This document shows, piece by piece, positions 1 through 8,461 of a DNA stretch of 64,000 nt (position 1 is its first letter; every line of letters begins with the position of its first letter). A model generated the notes under the pieces. It saw only the letters and a program-made list of their open reading frames with translations. It did not search any database and was not told where the DNA came from. The stretch comes from Halorhabdus utahensis DSM 12940. GTDB lineage: Archaea > Halobacteriota > Halobacteria > Halobacteriales > Haloarculaceae. The DNA lies in contig NC_013158.1 in the NCBI RefSeq assembly GCF_000023945.1, positions 744,001 through 808,000 on the forward strand, written 5' to 3'. A program made the position numbers and the translations under genes.

Positions 1-2
1 GC

Positions 3-701
3 CAGACTGCCGGCCGCGACCTCGCCGACTGGCGACGCTTCTCGGCCGTCGGCGAGTTCATGTACATCGGCGATCGCGATCGGGCGATCCACGTCACCCG
101 GACAAGCCTCCTCGACGAAAGGCACACACTCACGGAGGCAACGCGGATTCTCGGCGACGCCCTCGGAGTCGACCGCGAGATCCTGCCGATGAGCGACGAC
201 TCCGTCGCTTCAATCGTCCACACGCCCGACGGGCCAATGCACTTCCAGGAGTTCTGGGTGGCCCGTGATGGCGAACCCACGGTCGATTCAGTCGAGTTTC
301 GTGGCGCGGAAGACGCGGCGGCGACCGACGCGGTCCTCGATGCCCTTTCCGCCCCGGTCGTGATCGGCCCGTCGAACCCGATCACGAGCATCGGGCCGAT
401 GACTGCCATCGACGACATCGCCGCCGCCCTCGACGAGACGCCCGTCGTCGCCGTCTCCCCCTTCGTCGAGGACCAGGTCTTCTCCGGTCCAGCGGCGAAA
501 CTCATGGCCGCGGAAGGGTACGATCCCTCGACAGCTGGGGTCGCGGCAGCGTATCCATTCGTGGACGGGTTCGTCCTCGACGAGGCTGACGGGACCGATC
601 TCGACCGGCCGACAGTCCGCACGGACACGACGCTCGACACCGACGAGGACGCCGCCCGAGTCGCCCGGGCCGTCCGGGAGGCCCTGGAGGTGGTGGCGTG
701 A
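3..701 (+). CDS. cofD: 2-phospho-L-lactate transferase CofD (5' end outside window)
   Basis: CofD makes the F420 precursor by joining a lactyl-type guanylate donor to the deazaflavin Fo. The reading frame is open from base 3, so the N-terminus lies outside the window. The remaining 232 residues include the family segment [15 protein letters not shown], a [12 protein letters not shown] motif that contacts the substrates, and [18 protein letters not shown]. The stop overlaps the next gene's GTG start by 4 nt, so the two are probably co-translated. The identification rests on remembered family motifs and is firm. Confidence 0.93.
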   Translation, partial: QTAGRDLADWRRFSAVGEFMYIGDRDRAIHVTRTSLLDERHTLTEATRILGDALGVDREILPMSDDSVASIVHTPDGPMHFQEFWVARDGEPTVDSVEFRGAEDAAATDAVLDALSAPVVIGPSNPITSIGPMTAIDDIAAALDETPVVAVSPFVEDQVFSGPAAKLMAAEGYDPSTAGVAAAYPFVDGFVLDEADGTDLDRPTVRTDTTLDTDEDAARVARAVREALEVVA

Positions 702-1486
702 GTGGTGTCGAGCCCCTGCCGTTCGAGCCACGGGTCGCCGCCGCCAGCCTGAGTGGCGAGTCAGATGTCGAGTGGGCAAAAGCAACTATCCCACACGTCG
801 GCGCGGCGTTCCTCGGCGGATTGGCGATCGACGAGCCGACGCGGGCGGCCGCCCGCAAGATGGTCGAAGACCGCGACCGTGAGGAGTTCCTGCCCGCAAA
901 TCCGTTCGCGTTCGCCGACGAGCAACTGAATCGGCTCGCCGACGAGCCGCTCGTCGCCGGGCTGAACGTCCGGAGTGCATCCCGCGAGCCGCTCGAACGG
1001 ATCGCGGAGAGCTGTGCCGACCACGGCGCGATCTGTGAGCTCAACGCCCACTGCCGACAGGACGAGATGTGCGAGACAGGGGCGGGAGAAGCGTTGCTGG
1101 CCGAGCCGGATCGACTCGCCAAGCAGGTCGAGACCGCGGCCGATGCCGGCGCGACCGTCAGCGTGAAAGTCCGGACAGAGATCGACGGCGTCGACCTCCT
1201 GGCCGTTGCCCGACGGATCGAGGCAGCGGGGGCGGACGCCGTCCACGTCGACGCGATGGACAGCGAAGGCGTCGTCGCCGAAATCGTCGCCGCGACCGAT
1301 CTGTTTGTCATCGCCAACAACGGCGTCCGCGACCGGGAGACGGTCCGCGAGTACCTCGCCTGCGGCGCGGACGCCGTCAGTGTCGGTCGGCCAAGCGACC
1401 GCCCCGCCGTGCTCAAACGCGTCCGAAACGCGACTGAAGGGTGGTTCGAATCGGCCGAGACAGCCACGAGGGAAGCCACACAATGA
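698..1486 (+). CDS. MJ0144-family TIM-barrel flavoprotein, dihydrouridine synthase/DHOD-like
   Basis: This 262-residue protein has the fold features of a flavin-dependent TIM barrel. [20 protein letters not shown] resembles the dihydrouridine synthase active-site region, with a Cys in the position used by that superfamily. VSVKVRT and the C-terminal VIANNGV...GADAVSVGR segment look like FMN-phosphate-binding strands. The GTG start overlaps the cofD stop as GTGA. The family is known beside F420 genes, but no reaction has been assigned to my knowledge. A flavoenzyme is a good inference; the substrate is unknown. Confidence 0.75.
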   Translation: MSGVEPLPFEPRVAAASLSGESDVEWAKATIPHVGAAFLGGLAIDEPTRAAARKMVEDRDREEFLPANPFAFADEQLNRLADEPLVAGLNVRSASREPLERIAESCADHGAICELNAHCRQDEMCETGAGEALLAEPDRLAKQVETAADAGATVSVKVRTEIDGVDLLAVARRIEAAGADAVHVDAMDSEGVVAEIVAATDLFVIANNGVRDRETVREYLACGADAVSVGRPSDRPAVLKRVRNATEGWFESAETATREATQ

Positions 1487-2325
1487 CGCGAACCATCGCC
1501 CAACAGGCCGAACTCGCCCTCCTGCTGGAAGTGGCAACGACGCCCAAGCCGGGCAACGTCGACCGCCACCGCGATCACGACGACCTCCGTTTCGAGCACT
1601 TTCTCGCTGGGGCCGTGGGCGCAAGTGAGGGGCTTCGAGACCTGGCAGATCCTGACGGACCACCGATCGGGGTGGCCTTCGAGCAGGCGGTCGCGGGCAT
1701 GAGCGACCAGTCCGGCGGCAACACCCAGTTCGGCGGGTTGTTGTTGCTCGCGCCGCTGGTCCGGGCCGCCGCGCTGGGGGAGTTGACGCCGGAACGGGCC
1801 ACAACCGTCGCCGAGGGGACTGGCGTCGAGGACGCTGCGGGGTTCTACCGCGCGTTCGAGCACGTCGACGTCGCTGTCGCCGACCCACCCGACGACATGG
1901 ACGCCCTGGATGTCCGTCGTGGAAGCGATGCGGTCCCTGAAATCCGAGAGCGTGGCCTGTCGCTGTCCGACGTGCTGGCTCGCTCGACCGATCACGACGG
2001 TATCGCCCGCGAGTGGACGAGCGGGTTCGAACGGACTTTCGACGCTGCGGACCAGCTCGTGAGTCGCGACGGACCGCTGCCTGATCGCGCCGCCGATGTG
2101 TTTCTCGAATTGCTCGCAGCCGACCCTGACACCTTCGTCGCGATCAACCACGGCGAAGAGACGGCCCGCGAGGTTCGTGGACGGGCCGAGGCCGCCCGAG
2201 AGGGCGACACCGATCCCGAAACGCTCGCCGACGAACTCGTCGCCGAGGGGATCAACCCCGGAACGACGGCCGACATGCTGGCCGGCGGGCTGTTCGTCGC
2301 GCTCGAACGGGGGGCCGAGGTGTGA
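1483..2325 (+). CDS. CitG/MdcB-family triphosphoribosyl-dephospho-CoA synthase-like protein
   Basis: The 280-residue protein belongs to the CitG family, which in bacteria builds the citrate- or malonate-lyase prosthetic group from ATP and dephospho-CoA. Family marks are ATTPKPGNVDRH near the N-terminus, DQSGGNTQFGGLLLLAPL near residue 80, and the C-terminal INPGTTADMLAGGLFVAL. ATG 1483 overlaps the upstream stop (ATGA). No citrate-lyase genes lie nearby, so the archaeal substrate is probably different. Its place between cofD and a DUF447 gene hints at a cofactor role, which is inference only. Confidence 0.82.
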   Translation: MTRTIAQQAELALLLEVATTPKPGNVDRHRDHDDLRFEHFLAGAVGASEGLRDLADPDGPPIGVAFEQAVAGMSDQSGGNTQFGGLLLLAPLVRAAALGELTPERATTVAEGTGVEDAAGFYRAFEHVDVAVADPPDDMDALDVRRGSDAVPEIRERGLSLSDVLARSTDHDGIAREWTSGFERTFDAADQLVSRDGPLPDRAADVFLELLAADPDTFVAINHGEETAREVRGRAEAAREGDTDPETLADELVAEGINPGTTADMLAGGLFVALERGAEV

Positions 2326-2918
2326 GCGAGGACTGGCCCGTCGAACTGCGCGGGATCACCGAGTCCGTCGTGACGACGCAGGGGCCGGACGGATCGTACA
2401 ACGTCGCTGCGCTGGGACTATCGGCCGACGATCCAGTCACCGCGACGACCTGGGGACAAACGCGGACGCGCCGGAACTTCGAGCGGGTTGGTGAAGCCCA
2501 CGTCCAGTTCACTCGGGATCCGGTGGACTTCGTCGAAGCGGCGCTGACAGTCCGGGAGATCGAGGAACCGATCCTCTCGAGTGCCGACGCCTGGGCGCGC
2601 GTGGCGGTCGAAGAGATCGACGCCGGAACGGAAGACGGAACCGAATGGGTCGAATGGGCGCTCGAACCGGTCGAGTCGGCGGTCGAGCGCGAAACGGTAA
2701 CGACGACGAACCGGGGGTACGCCGCCGTGATCGAGGCGACGGTCGCAGCCTCCCGGCTCGGCGTCCCGGCCTACGACGACGACCGCCTCGCAGCGCGGCT
2801 AGCCTATTTCGCGGACGTTATCGAACGGTGTGGCGGCGAGCGCGAGCAGGTCGCCTGGCAGCGCCTGGAGACGGCTGTCGATCTGCCGGCGTTAGACGGG
2901 CGATTCGAATCCTTTTAG
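2322..2918 (+). CDS. DUF447 family protein, flavin-reductase-like split barrel
   Basis: A 198-residue protein starting with GTG, which overlaps the previous stop by 4 nt, making it the fourth gene of the cofD operon. The N-terminal half (ITESVVTTQGPDGSYNVAALG, then RTRRNFE and HVQFTRDP) reads like an FMN-binding split barrel of the DUF447 family. The C-terminal half is helical. DUF447 proteins have no proven function that I know of; the operon suggests flavin or deazaflavin chemistry. Confidence 0.72.
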   Translation: MSEDWPVELRGITESVVTTQGPDGSYNVAALGLSADDPVTATTWGQTRTRRNFERVGEAHVQFTRDPVDFVEAALTVREIEEPILSSADAWARVAVEEIDAGTEDGTEWVEWALEPVESAVERETVTTTNRGYAAVIEATVAASRLGVPAYDDDRLAARLAYFADVIERCGGEREQVAWQRLETAVDLPALDGRFESF

Positions 2919-2942
2919 GCCCCGAGTCGGTAACGGGTCTAC

Positions 2943-3134
2943 ATGGCAATCAAACCCGCATACGTCAAAAAGACCGGGACGATCCTGCTGGAGCGATATC
3001 CGCGGGCGTTCTCGGCGGACTTCGAGCACAACAAGGACGTCGTCGAGGAACTCACCAACATCGAATCGAAGGGCGTGCGCAACCGCATCGCCGGCTACGT
3101 CACCCACAAGCAGGGCTCGGCCGTCGAAGCCTGA
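2943..3134 (+). CDS. rps17e: 30S ribosomal protein S17e
   Basis: This 63-residue protein matches archaeal/eukaryotic S17e over its whole length: MAIKPAYVKKTG, then FEHNKDVVEELTNIESKGVRNRIAGYVTHK. It is a component of the small ribosomal subunit with no bacterial homologue. A TATA-like CTTTTAG lies about 27 bases before the ATG, so the mRNA is probably nearly leaderless with its own promoter, although the gene follows DUF447 closely. Confidence 0.96.
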   Translation: MAIKPAYVKKTGTILLERYPRAFSADFEHNKDVVEELTNIESKGVRNRIAGYVTHKQGSAVEA

Positions 3135-3264
3135 TCGTCGTCTCGAACACTGTTTTCTCTCAGTCGGGACGTACCACCGGCGGCGATCGTGAGTTCAGCA
3201 GTATTGATAGACAGCACAGGCGTGCCTCAGTCCGGCAGTTATCACAGACAACACCACGTCTCGG

Positions 3265-4452
3265 TCAGTAAATCACTGCGAAAAGGTACTGACCGATCGC
3301 TGAATCGATGAGAACGAAATACGCACCGAAGGCGAGTCCCGGCACCCAAACGGACTCCGTTCGTTCGTAGCCGATCGCCGCGGCAGCCGGGACAGCCGCG
3401 AGGGAGATCATCGGCAAAGCGCCGACAGCCGGATCGCCCCGGACGAGAGTTGTGAGTACAGCCCCGATCGAGACCACTGCGACAGCGGCGATCCCCGAAT
3501 ACAACGGAGTCACCCTCCCGTCCACCCGCGACTGGACGATCTCCACACTGCGTGCGAACAGCCACGCAACCATGACACCGACGACCACCGCTGCGATCGC
3601 TCTACCGAGCGATTGAGCGAGCGGAACCGACGACATCGCCCGCTGTCCTGCGGCAGTGAGCGAGGATATTTTGGCCCCGGCCCAGGCGCGGACGGGCAGG
3701 AGTACTGTCACCGCCGCCACAGCCTGAGCAGGTCCCGTCACCCCAGCCAATCGCCCCTGGATCGCAGCGTTATAGAGGAGTGCGTACCCTACACCGCCGA
3801 GCACACCGGTGACGACGACGCTTCGAAGTATCTCGATCGGGCCGATCCGTGGCTCGAAAAACCACTCGAACCCCATGTCTCGGCCAGTCCCCACACCGAA
3901 CAGGACGCCACTCCCGGCGATGACGGCGACAACGGCGACGCCCAGAACAGTCGGCAGTGCGTCAGAACCCGGAAGCGCCCTTTGGACGGTCACGTCGCGA
4001 TACTGTATATATCCGACCGCGAGGACGCCTATTGTGGCGGGGCCGGCAAGATAGACGGCGATCGGCGTGACCGACTGCTGTATCAACTCGATCGCGAGGT
4101 ACGCGATGACGAATGCGGCCGCGCCGATCGTCCCGGCGATCGTGACCAGATCGGGACTCGCTACCCGATCGAGCCGATCAGTCCAGTCACGGATCAGCAC
4201 GTAGCTGACACCGACCACGAGCATGACGAGAACGGTGTAGACGACCGCCAGGAGGATGTGTCCGGTGAACGCCCCTCCTGGACCGATGATGGGATCGTTG
4301 GTCGGCGGGACATGCATAAGCTGGTTGAGTACTCTCCGCAACACCGTGCCCACAACGACGACGGCAGCCAGCAGGACTGCCACACTACCGTATTCGATGA
4401 GTGACGCACGGGCCGAAAGCACGCGTGATCGTTGGAGGGGACGATCAGTCAT
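3265..4452 (-). CDS. Polytopic membrane protein of unknown function
   Basis: About 395 residues with roughly ten hydrophobic helices separated by short Arg/Asp-rich loops, so an integral membrane protein. I chose the ATG at 4452 (MTDRPLQRSR) because a longer frame would run into the upstream promoter space of asd. I recognise no family motif. It is divergent from asd and convergent with S17e, so the context gives no functional clue. Confidence 0.7.
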   Translation of the reverse strand: MTDRPLQRSRVLSARASLIEYGSVAVLLAAVVVVGTVLRRVLNQLMHVPPTNDPIIGPGGAFTGHILLAVVYTVLVMLVVGVSYVLIRDWTDRLDRVASPDLVTIAGTIGAAAFVIAYLAIELIQQSVTPIAVYLAGPATIGVLAVGYIQYRDVTVQRALPGSDALPTVLGVAVVAVIAGSGVLFGVGTGRDMGFEWFFEPRIGPIEILRSVVVTGVLGGVGYALLYNAAIQGRLAGVTGPAQAVAAVTVLLPVRAWAGAKISSLTAAGQRAMSSVPLAQSLGRAIAAVVVGVMVAWLFARSVEIVQSRVDGRVTPLYSGIAAVAVVSIGAVLTTLVRGDPAVGALPMISLAAVPAAAAIGYERTESVWVPGLAFGAYFVLIDSAIGQYLFAVIY

Positions 4453-4578
4453 ACGGAGACCAATCAAGGGAACGTGCAAATAGATTTATGTTCGGGTCGA
4501 TGGATGTGGCTGGCCGGTGGCAACCGGCCCACCGGCGATCCAAACAGTTTTGACTCGTCCTCGCCCAATCCTCCAGTC

Positions 4579-5616
4579 ATGCCAGTAACCGTCGGAATTC
4601 TGGGTGCGACAGGGGCTGTGGGTCAGCGACTCGTCCAGCTACTCGACCCGCATCCGGACTTCGAGATCGCCGCACTGACCGCGAGTGAAAACAGTGCCGG
4701 CACGTCGTATCGCGAGGCTGCCAAATGGCGCATCGACACACCGATCCCCGATCACATCGGCGAGATGACCGTCCGGGCGACCGAACCCGCGGCCGTTCCC
4801 GACGACATCGATCTGCTGTTCTCGTCGTTACCCTCCGCAGTGGGCGAAGCGGTCGAGCCCGACTTCGCCGAGGCGGGCTACGTCGTCTCCTCGAACTCCT
4901 CGAACTTCCGGACGGACCCGGACGTGCCGCTCACGATCCCCGAGGTCAACCCCGATCACGTCGAACTCCTCGACGTCCAGCGCGACCAACGCGGGTGGGA
5001 CGGCGCACTCCTGAAGAACCCCAACTGCTCGACGATCACGATGGTCCCGCCGCTGGCTGCGCTGGATGAAGCCTTCGGCGTCGAGCGCGTCGACGTCTCG
5101 ACGCTGCAGGCTGTCTCCGGGGCCGGCTACTCGGGGGTCACCTCGATGGAGATCATCGACAACGCCATCCCGCACATCGGCGGCGAGGAAACGAAGATGG
5201 AAACCGAATCCCGGAAGCTCCTCGGCGAGTTCGACGGCAGCGAGGTGGAGTGGTTGGATGCTGACGTCGCTGCTTCGTGCAACCGGATCCCGACCCTCGA
5301 CGGCCATCTGGAGAACGTCTGGGCGGACCTGGACGGGGATGTCAGCGTCGAAGAAGCCGCCGAAGCGATGGCGGCGTACCCCTCCGCGGACCTCCACAGT
5401 TCGCCTGGTCCGCTGATCAAGGTCTTTGACGAACCCGACCGACCCCAGCCCCGACTCGACCGCAACCGCGAGGACGGGATGCAGATCAGCGTCGGCGGGA
5501 TCCAGGAAACCGAGACCGGAATCCAGTTCAATACCCTCGCGCACAACACCCTCCGCGGCGCGGCCGGCGCGAGCATCCTCAACGGCGAGTTGCTCGTCGA
5601 GAAAGGCTACGTCTGA
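4579..5616 (+). CDS. asd: Aspartate-semialdehyde dehydrogenase
   Basis: Asd reduces aspartyl phosphate to aspartate semialdehyde, the branch point to lysine, threonine and methionine. The 345-residue protein has the N-terminal Rossmann motif GILGATGAVGQRL, the catalytic cysteine in LLKNPNCSTITMV, and the downstream substrate region around QAVSGAGYSG. ATG 4579 begins directly at the Rossmann strand, and a TATA-like sequence sits near 4550. Homoserine dehydrogenase, the next enzyme toward threonine, is about 42 kb away in this window. Confidence 0.96.
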   Translation: MPVTVGILGATGAVGQRLVQLLDPHPDFEIAALTASENSAGTSYREAAKWRIDTPIPDHIGEMTVRATEPAAVPDDIDLLFSSLPSAVGEAVEPDFAEAGYVVSSNSSNFRTDPDVPLTIPEVNPDHVELLDVQRDQRGWDGALLKNPNCSTITMVPPLAALDEAFGVERVDVSTLQAVSGAGYSGVTSMEIIDNAIPHIGGEETKMETESRKLLGEFDGSEVEWLDADVAASCNRIPTLDGHLENVWADLDGDVSVEEAAEAMAAYPSADLHSSPGPLIKVFDEPDRPQPRLDRNREDGMQISVGGIQETETGIQFNTLAHNTLRGAAGASILNGELLVEKGYV

Positions 5617-5674
5617 GACAGCGGACGACGGGAACGGAAATCCACGGGGGAAGACACTTCACCCGTCCCCGCAC

Positions 5675-6070
5675 ATGCTGGGCATGGTCTCCCGTGAAAC
5701 GCTCGTTCACCTCGGTTCTGTCCTGGCGGCGTTGTCGCTACTCGTCGTCTCAGGATGGCTGTTCCCGGCACTCGACGGTTCGCTGCTCGTCTTCGTGTAT
5801 CTGTGCTATCACGCACTGATCTTCGGGGGTGCCCACGCATATTTTGCCTGGCGTGGCGAGGCTGGTACCGTGCCGGTACCCTCACGCTGGCGATTCCTGT
5901 GGGCACTCGCCGCATGGATCGTCCTCGGGGTTGTCGGTGCGTTGGGCCCCGATTGGACTGTCCAAGGCGTTCCGACTGATGCAGTGATGGCCGGCCTGGG
6001 TGTCGTCGTCCTCCTCGGCTACTGGCTCCTGGAAGCACAGGACGGCTACCGAAGCAGTCGGCCCACCTGA
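5675..6070 (+). CDS. Small four-helix membrane protein, paralogue A
   Basis: A 131-residue protein with four hydrophobic segments ending in a hydrophilic tail. The start could be ATG 5675 or the in-frame ATG 5684, which is closer to the first helix. It resembles the next gene in length, helix spacing and the shared pattern V.SRWRFLWAL / VTGRVRFLGAL followed by a Gly-rich helix, so the two are probably tandem duplicates. I do not recognise the family. Confidence 0.6.
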   Translation: MLGMVSRETLVHLGSVLAALSLLVVSGWLFPALDGSLLVFVYLCYHALIFGGAHAYFAWRGEAGTVPVPSRWRFLWALAAWIVLGVVGALGPDWTVQGVPTDAVMAGLGVVVLLGYWLLEAQDGYRSSRPT

Positions 6071-6138
6071 CACGCGAGATGGCTCGAACGGCGACTCCGG
6101 ACCACAACGCCTTCGTAGACACCGCCCGCAGGTGGACT

Positions 6139-6540
6139 ATGGCCGATCGTCAACGCGTCCGGTTTGTCATCGGGGCGATTGCGACCGCCGGGTTGGTCGC
6201 GGTCTCGCTGTTCACCGATCTGGACGATCCCGTCGTGTTGGGTGCCGTCGTCCTCGCGTATTTCGGCGCGATCTACGGCGGGACGAGCCTGTATCTGTGG
6301 TTTCGCGAGGAACGGTCCGTCCGGATCACGGGACGGGTGCGGTTCCTGGGTGCACTCCTCGTGCTCCTCGGGGTTGGTCTGCTCAACCGGTTCGGCCCGA
6401 ACGGGCAGATCGCTGGGGCCGACGTCGACGCTGTCCTGGCCTGGTTCGGACTCGCCGTCCTCGTCGTCTTCGGCGCATTGGCCGTCCGTGATCGCTACGT
6501 GGACGGCCGACGCACCGAGTTGCGTAGAGAGCGACCCTAG
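6139..6540 (+). CDS. Small four-helix membrane protein, paralogue B
   Basis: A 133-residue membrane protein with four hydrophobic helices (MADRQRVRFVIGAIATAGL at the N-terminus, LLVLLGVGLL in the middle). I prefer ATG 6139, which follows an AGGTGG Shine-Dalgarno-like stretch and aligns with paralogue A; an in-frame ATG at 6079 would add a 20-residue hydrophilic extension. No family or function is recognised. Confidence 0.58.
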   Translation: MADRQRVRFVIGAIATAGLVAVSLFTDLDDPVVLGAVVLAYFGAIYGGTSLYLWFREERSVRITGRVRFLGALLVLLGVGLLNRFGPNGQIAGADVDAVLAWFGLAVLVVFGALAVRDRYVDGRRTELRRERP

Positions 6541-6557
6541 CCGAATGACGACGCCCC

Positions 6558-7523
6558 TCAGCCGACCCTGTTTTCGAGTTCGTCGTGATCGCCGCCAGCG
6601 AGGATTGTCTCGACGTTCGGCGCGACGATGTCGGCCAGCCGCTCGTAGTATTCGGGCGTATGACCGGAGACGTGGGGCGTGATGAGCACGTTCTCGAAGT
6701 CCCACAGCGGGTGGTCGTTCGGCAGTGGTTCGGGGTCAGTCACGTCCAGGGCTGCGCCGCGGAGGTGGTTCTGACGGAGTGCGGAGAGGAGTGCGTCCGT
6801 GTCCACGATCGGTCCCCGGGCGACGTTGACGAGTACCGCCGACGGCGGGAGCGTCTGGAGTTCGTCACGGCCGATCAGCCCCCGCGTCTCCTCGGTCAGC
6901 GGACTGGCGACAGCGACGTACTCAGCGTCGACAAGGGCCTCGTGGATCTCGTCGAGTCCGTAGACTTCGTCGGTCGGCCCGCCCTTCTCGGGACTGTACC
7001 GGACGCCAACCGTCGTCACGTCGAAGCCGGACAGCCGTTCGACGATCGTCCGCCCGATCGCGCCCATCCCGACGATGGCGACCCGACTGCCGGTGAGTTC
7101 CGTCGACTGGAAATGCCGCCACTCGTGACGGTCCTGCTGGCGACGGGCGCGATTGAAGTTCCGGGCAAAGGAAAGAAACGCGCCGATGACGTGCTCGGCG
7201 ATGTTGGGGCCGTGGACGCCGGCGGCGTTGGTGACGGCGACGTCCCGCTCGGCAAGCGTCTCCAGGGGGAGGTGTTCATAGCCGGCGTACATACAAGCGA
7301 AGAGTTCGAGCGCCTCGGCCCGCTCCAGCAGTTCCTCCCGGAAGTGCCCGCCCGAGACGACCGACGCGTCGGTGATCGCCGTCCGCTCCTCGGCCGGCGT
7401 CTGAGCGATCCGGACACTCACAGACGCAGGCAGTCGCTGTCGGAGCGCCTCGGCGTATTCTGCGCCCGGGATCCCGTGGGGCTTCTCACGGAAGACGAGG
7501 ACGTCGGGGCTCTCAGTGCGCAC
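6558..7523 (-). CDS. D-isomer specific 2-hydroxyacid dehydrogenase
   Basis: A 321-residue NAD-dependent dehydrogenase. The Rossmann motif VAIVGMGAIGRTIVERL lies near the middle. The catalytic Arg is in VNVARGPIVDTDAL, the Glu in VTDPEPLPNDHPLW, and the His in LITPHVSG. I chose the GTG at 7523 because upstream codons have no family counterpart. Substrate specificity cannot be read from the motifs; members act on glycerate, lactate or phosphoglycerate analogues. Confidence 0.88.
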   Translation of the reverse strand: MRTESPDVLVFREKPHGIPGAEYAEALRQRLPASVSVRIAQTPAEERTAITDASVVSGGHFREELLERAEALELFACMYAGYEHLPLETLAERDVAVTNAAGVHGPNIAEHVIGAFLSFARNFNRARRQQDRHEWRHFQSTELTGSRVAIVGMGAIGRTIVERLSGFDVTTVGVRYSPEKGGPTDEVYGLDEIHEALVDAEYVAVASPLTEETRGLIGRDELQTLPPSAVLVNVARGPIVDTDALLSALRQNHLRGAALDVTDPEPLPNDHPLWDFENVLITPHVSGHTPEYYERLADIVAPNVETILAGGDHDELENRVG

Positions 7524-7796
7524 ACTCGCGCCTCCGTTGAGTGCTTTCCTCAGAGTCAAGCATGCCTCAGGACTGGGACCCGAACGGCAAAAGCGTCCGG
7601 GGCTCGACGCCACCGCCCCCGTGGCGCGCGGGTGGCCGCTCGACGCACTTCTCCGCCCTGGCCGGAGCAGACAGAGAGTCGGTCACTCGTTCGTGGCATA
7701 GAAGTCGAGAAGCGTGCTGTCCGGGGATTAAACGGTCGTGAACGGTTCGAACAGTCGAGTGTATATACGGTCTTTCCACCCAGAGAGTGAATCGAA
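7524..7796. other. Divergent intergenic region with TATA box
   Basis: This 273-base gap lies between divergent genes. A GTATATAC TATA-like sequence near 7760 probably serves the response regulator at 7797. A short frame from the ATG at 7561-7563 has no recognisable motif and I do not call it a gene. Nothing else is evident. Confidence 0.4.
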
Positions 7797-8399
7797 ATGG
7801 CTGGCCCAGTGTCGATTCTCGTCGTCGAAGACGATCCGGATCTGCGGAGTCTGTTCCGTGTCTGGCTTGCGGACGACGACGTCAAGACGGTCGAAAGTGG
7901 GGAATTAGCCGTCCAGAGCGCGGACGAGACCGTCGACGTCGTGTTGCTGGACCGTGACTTGCCAGGCATAGATGGCAAGGTCGTCGCTCGTCGCCTCCAA
8001 GCAGAGGGGTTCCAGGGGACGGTTGCCATGGTTACTGGTCGGGACCCGGAGCCAGCCGTCGCAACGTTCCCGATCGACGAGTACGTCACGAAGCCGATCG
8101 AGCGCGCCGAGCTCCGGGCCGTCGTCGACCGGTTGTCTGCGCGTCGTGAGGTGCCCGAGTCGGTGCGGACCCTCTTTGGACTGCTCACGCGGCGCGCCCG
8201 ACTGGAATCGACGCTCGATACCCGCCGCCTTGCCGACAGCGACGAGTTCGAGGCACTCACAGGACGGATCGACGACCAGTGGGCGACCGTCCGAAAGGAG
8301 ACAACCGTCTCAGCGGTATCGACCATGGCCGAGGCGTGTCTGTCACCGGTCGTCGACTGTGGCCGGACACTCGAAACCCCGGCCCGGGTGCAACAGTAA
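7797..8399 (+). CDS. Response regulator with HalX-type C-terminal domain
   Basis: A 200-residue two-component receiver. Residues 1-120 carry the acidic pair VVEDDPD, the phosphorylatable Asp in VLLDRDLPG, and the conserved Lys in YVTKPIERAEL. The C-terminal 70 residues form a helical domain like the haloarchaeal HalX module, with no obvious DNA-binding helix-turn-helix. No sensor kinase is adjacent, so the partner is unknown. It may act through a kinase or another regulator rather than by binding DNA. Confidence 0.85.
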   Translation: MAGPVSILVVEDDPDLRSLFRVWLADDDVKTVESGELAVQSADETVDVVLLDRDLPGIDGKVVARRLQAEGFQGTVAMVTGRDPEPAVATFPIDEYVTKPIERAELRAVVDRLSARREVPESVRTLFGLLTRRARLESTLDTRRLADSDEFEALTGRIDDQWATVRKETTVSAVSTMAEACLSPVVDCGRTLETPARVQQ

Positions 8400-8461
8400 C
8401 GGCGACGGCTGGTCCGAACCGAGGACAGGACCTTTAAGATGCACCGGGTCAGGGTTGCGGT

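Noticed and set aside
4432-4578. N-terminal extension of Asd
   Set aside because: The extra residues precede the Rossmann strand, overlap the divergent gene's start and lie across the asd promoter.
7541-7741. Small Pro/Arg-rich frame between the dehydrogenase and response regulator genes
   Set aside because: No recognisable motif or promoter spacing, basic and non-haloarchaeal in composition, and it lies in the upstream region of two divergent genes.
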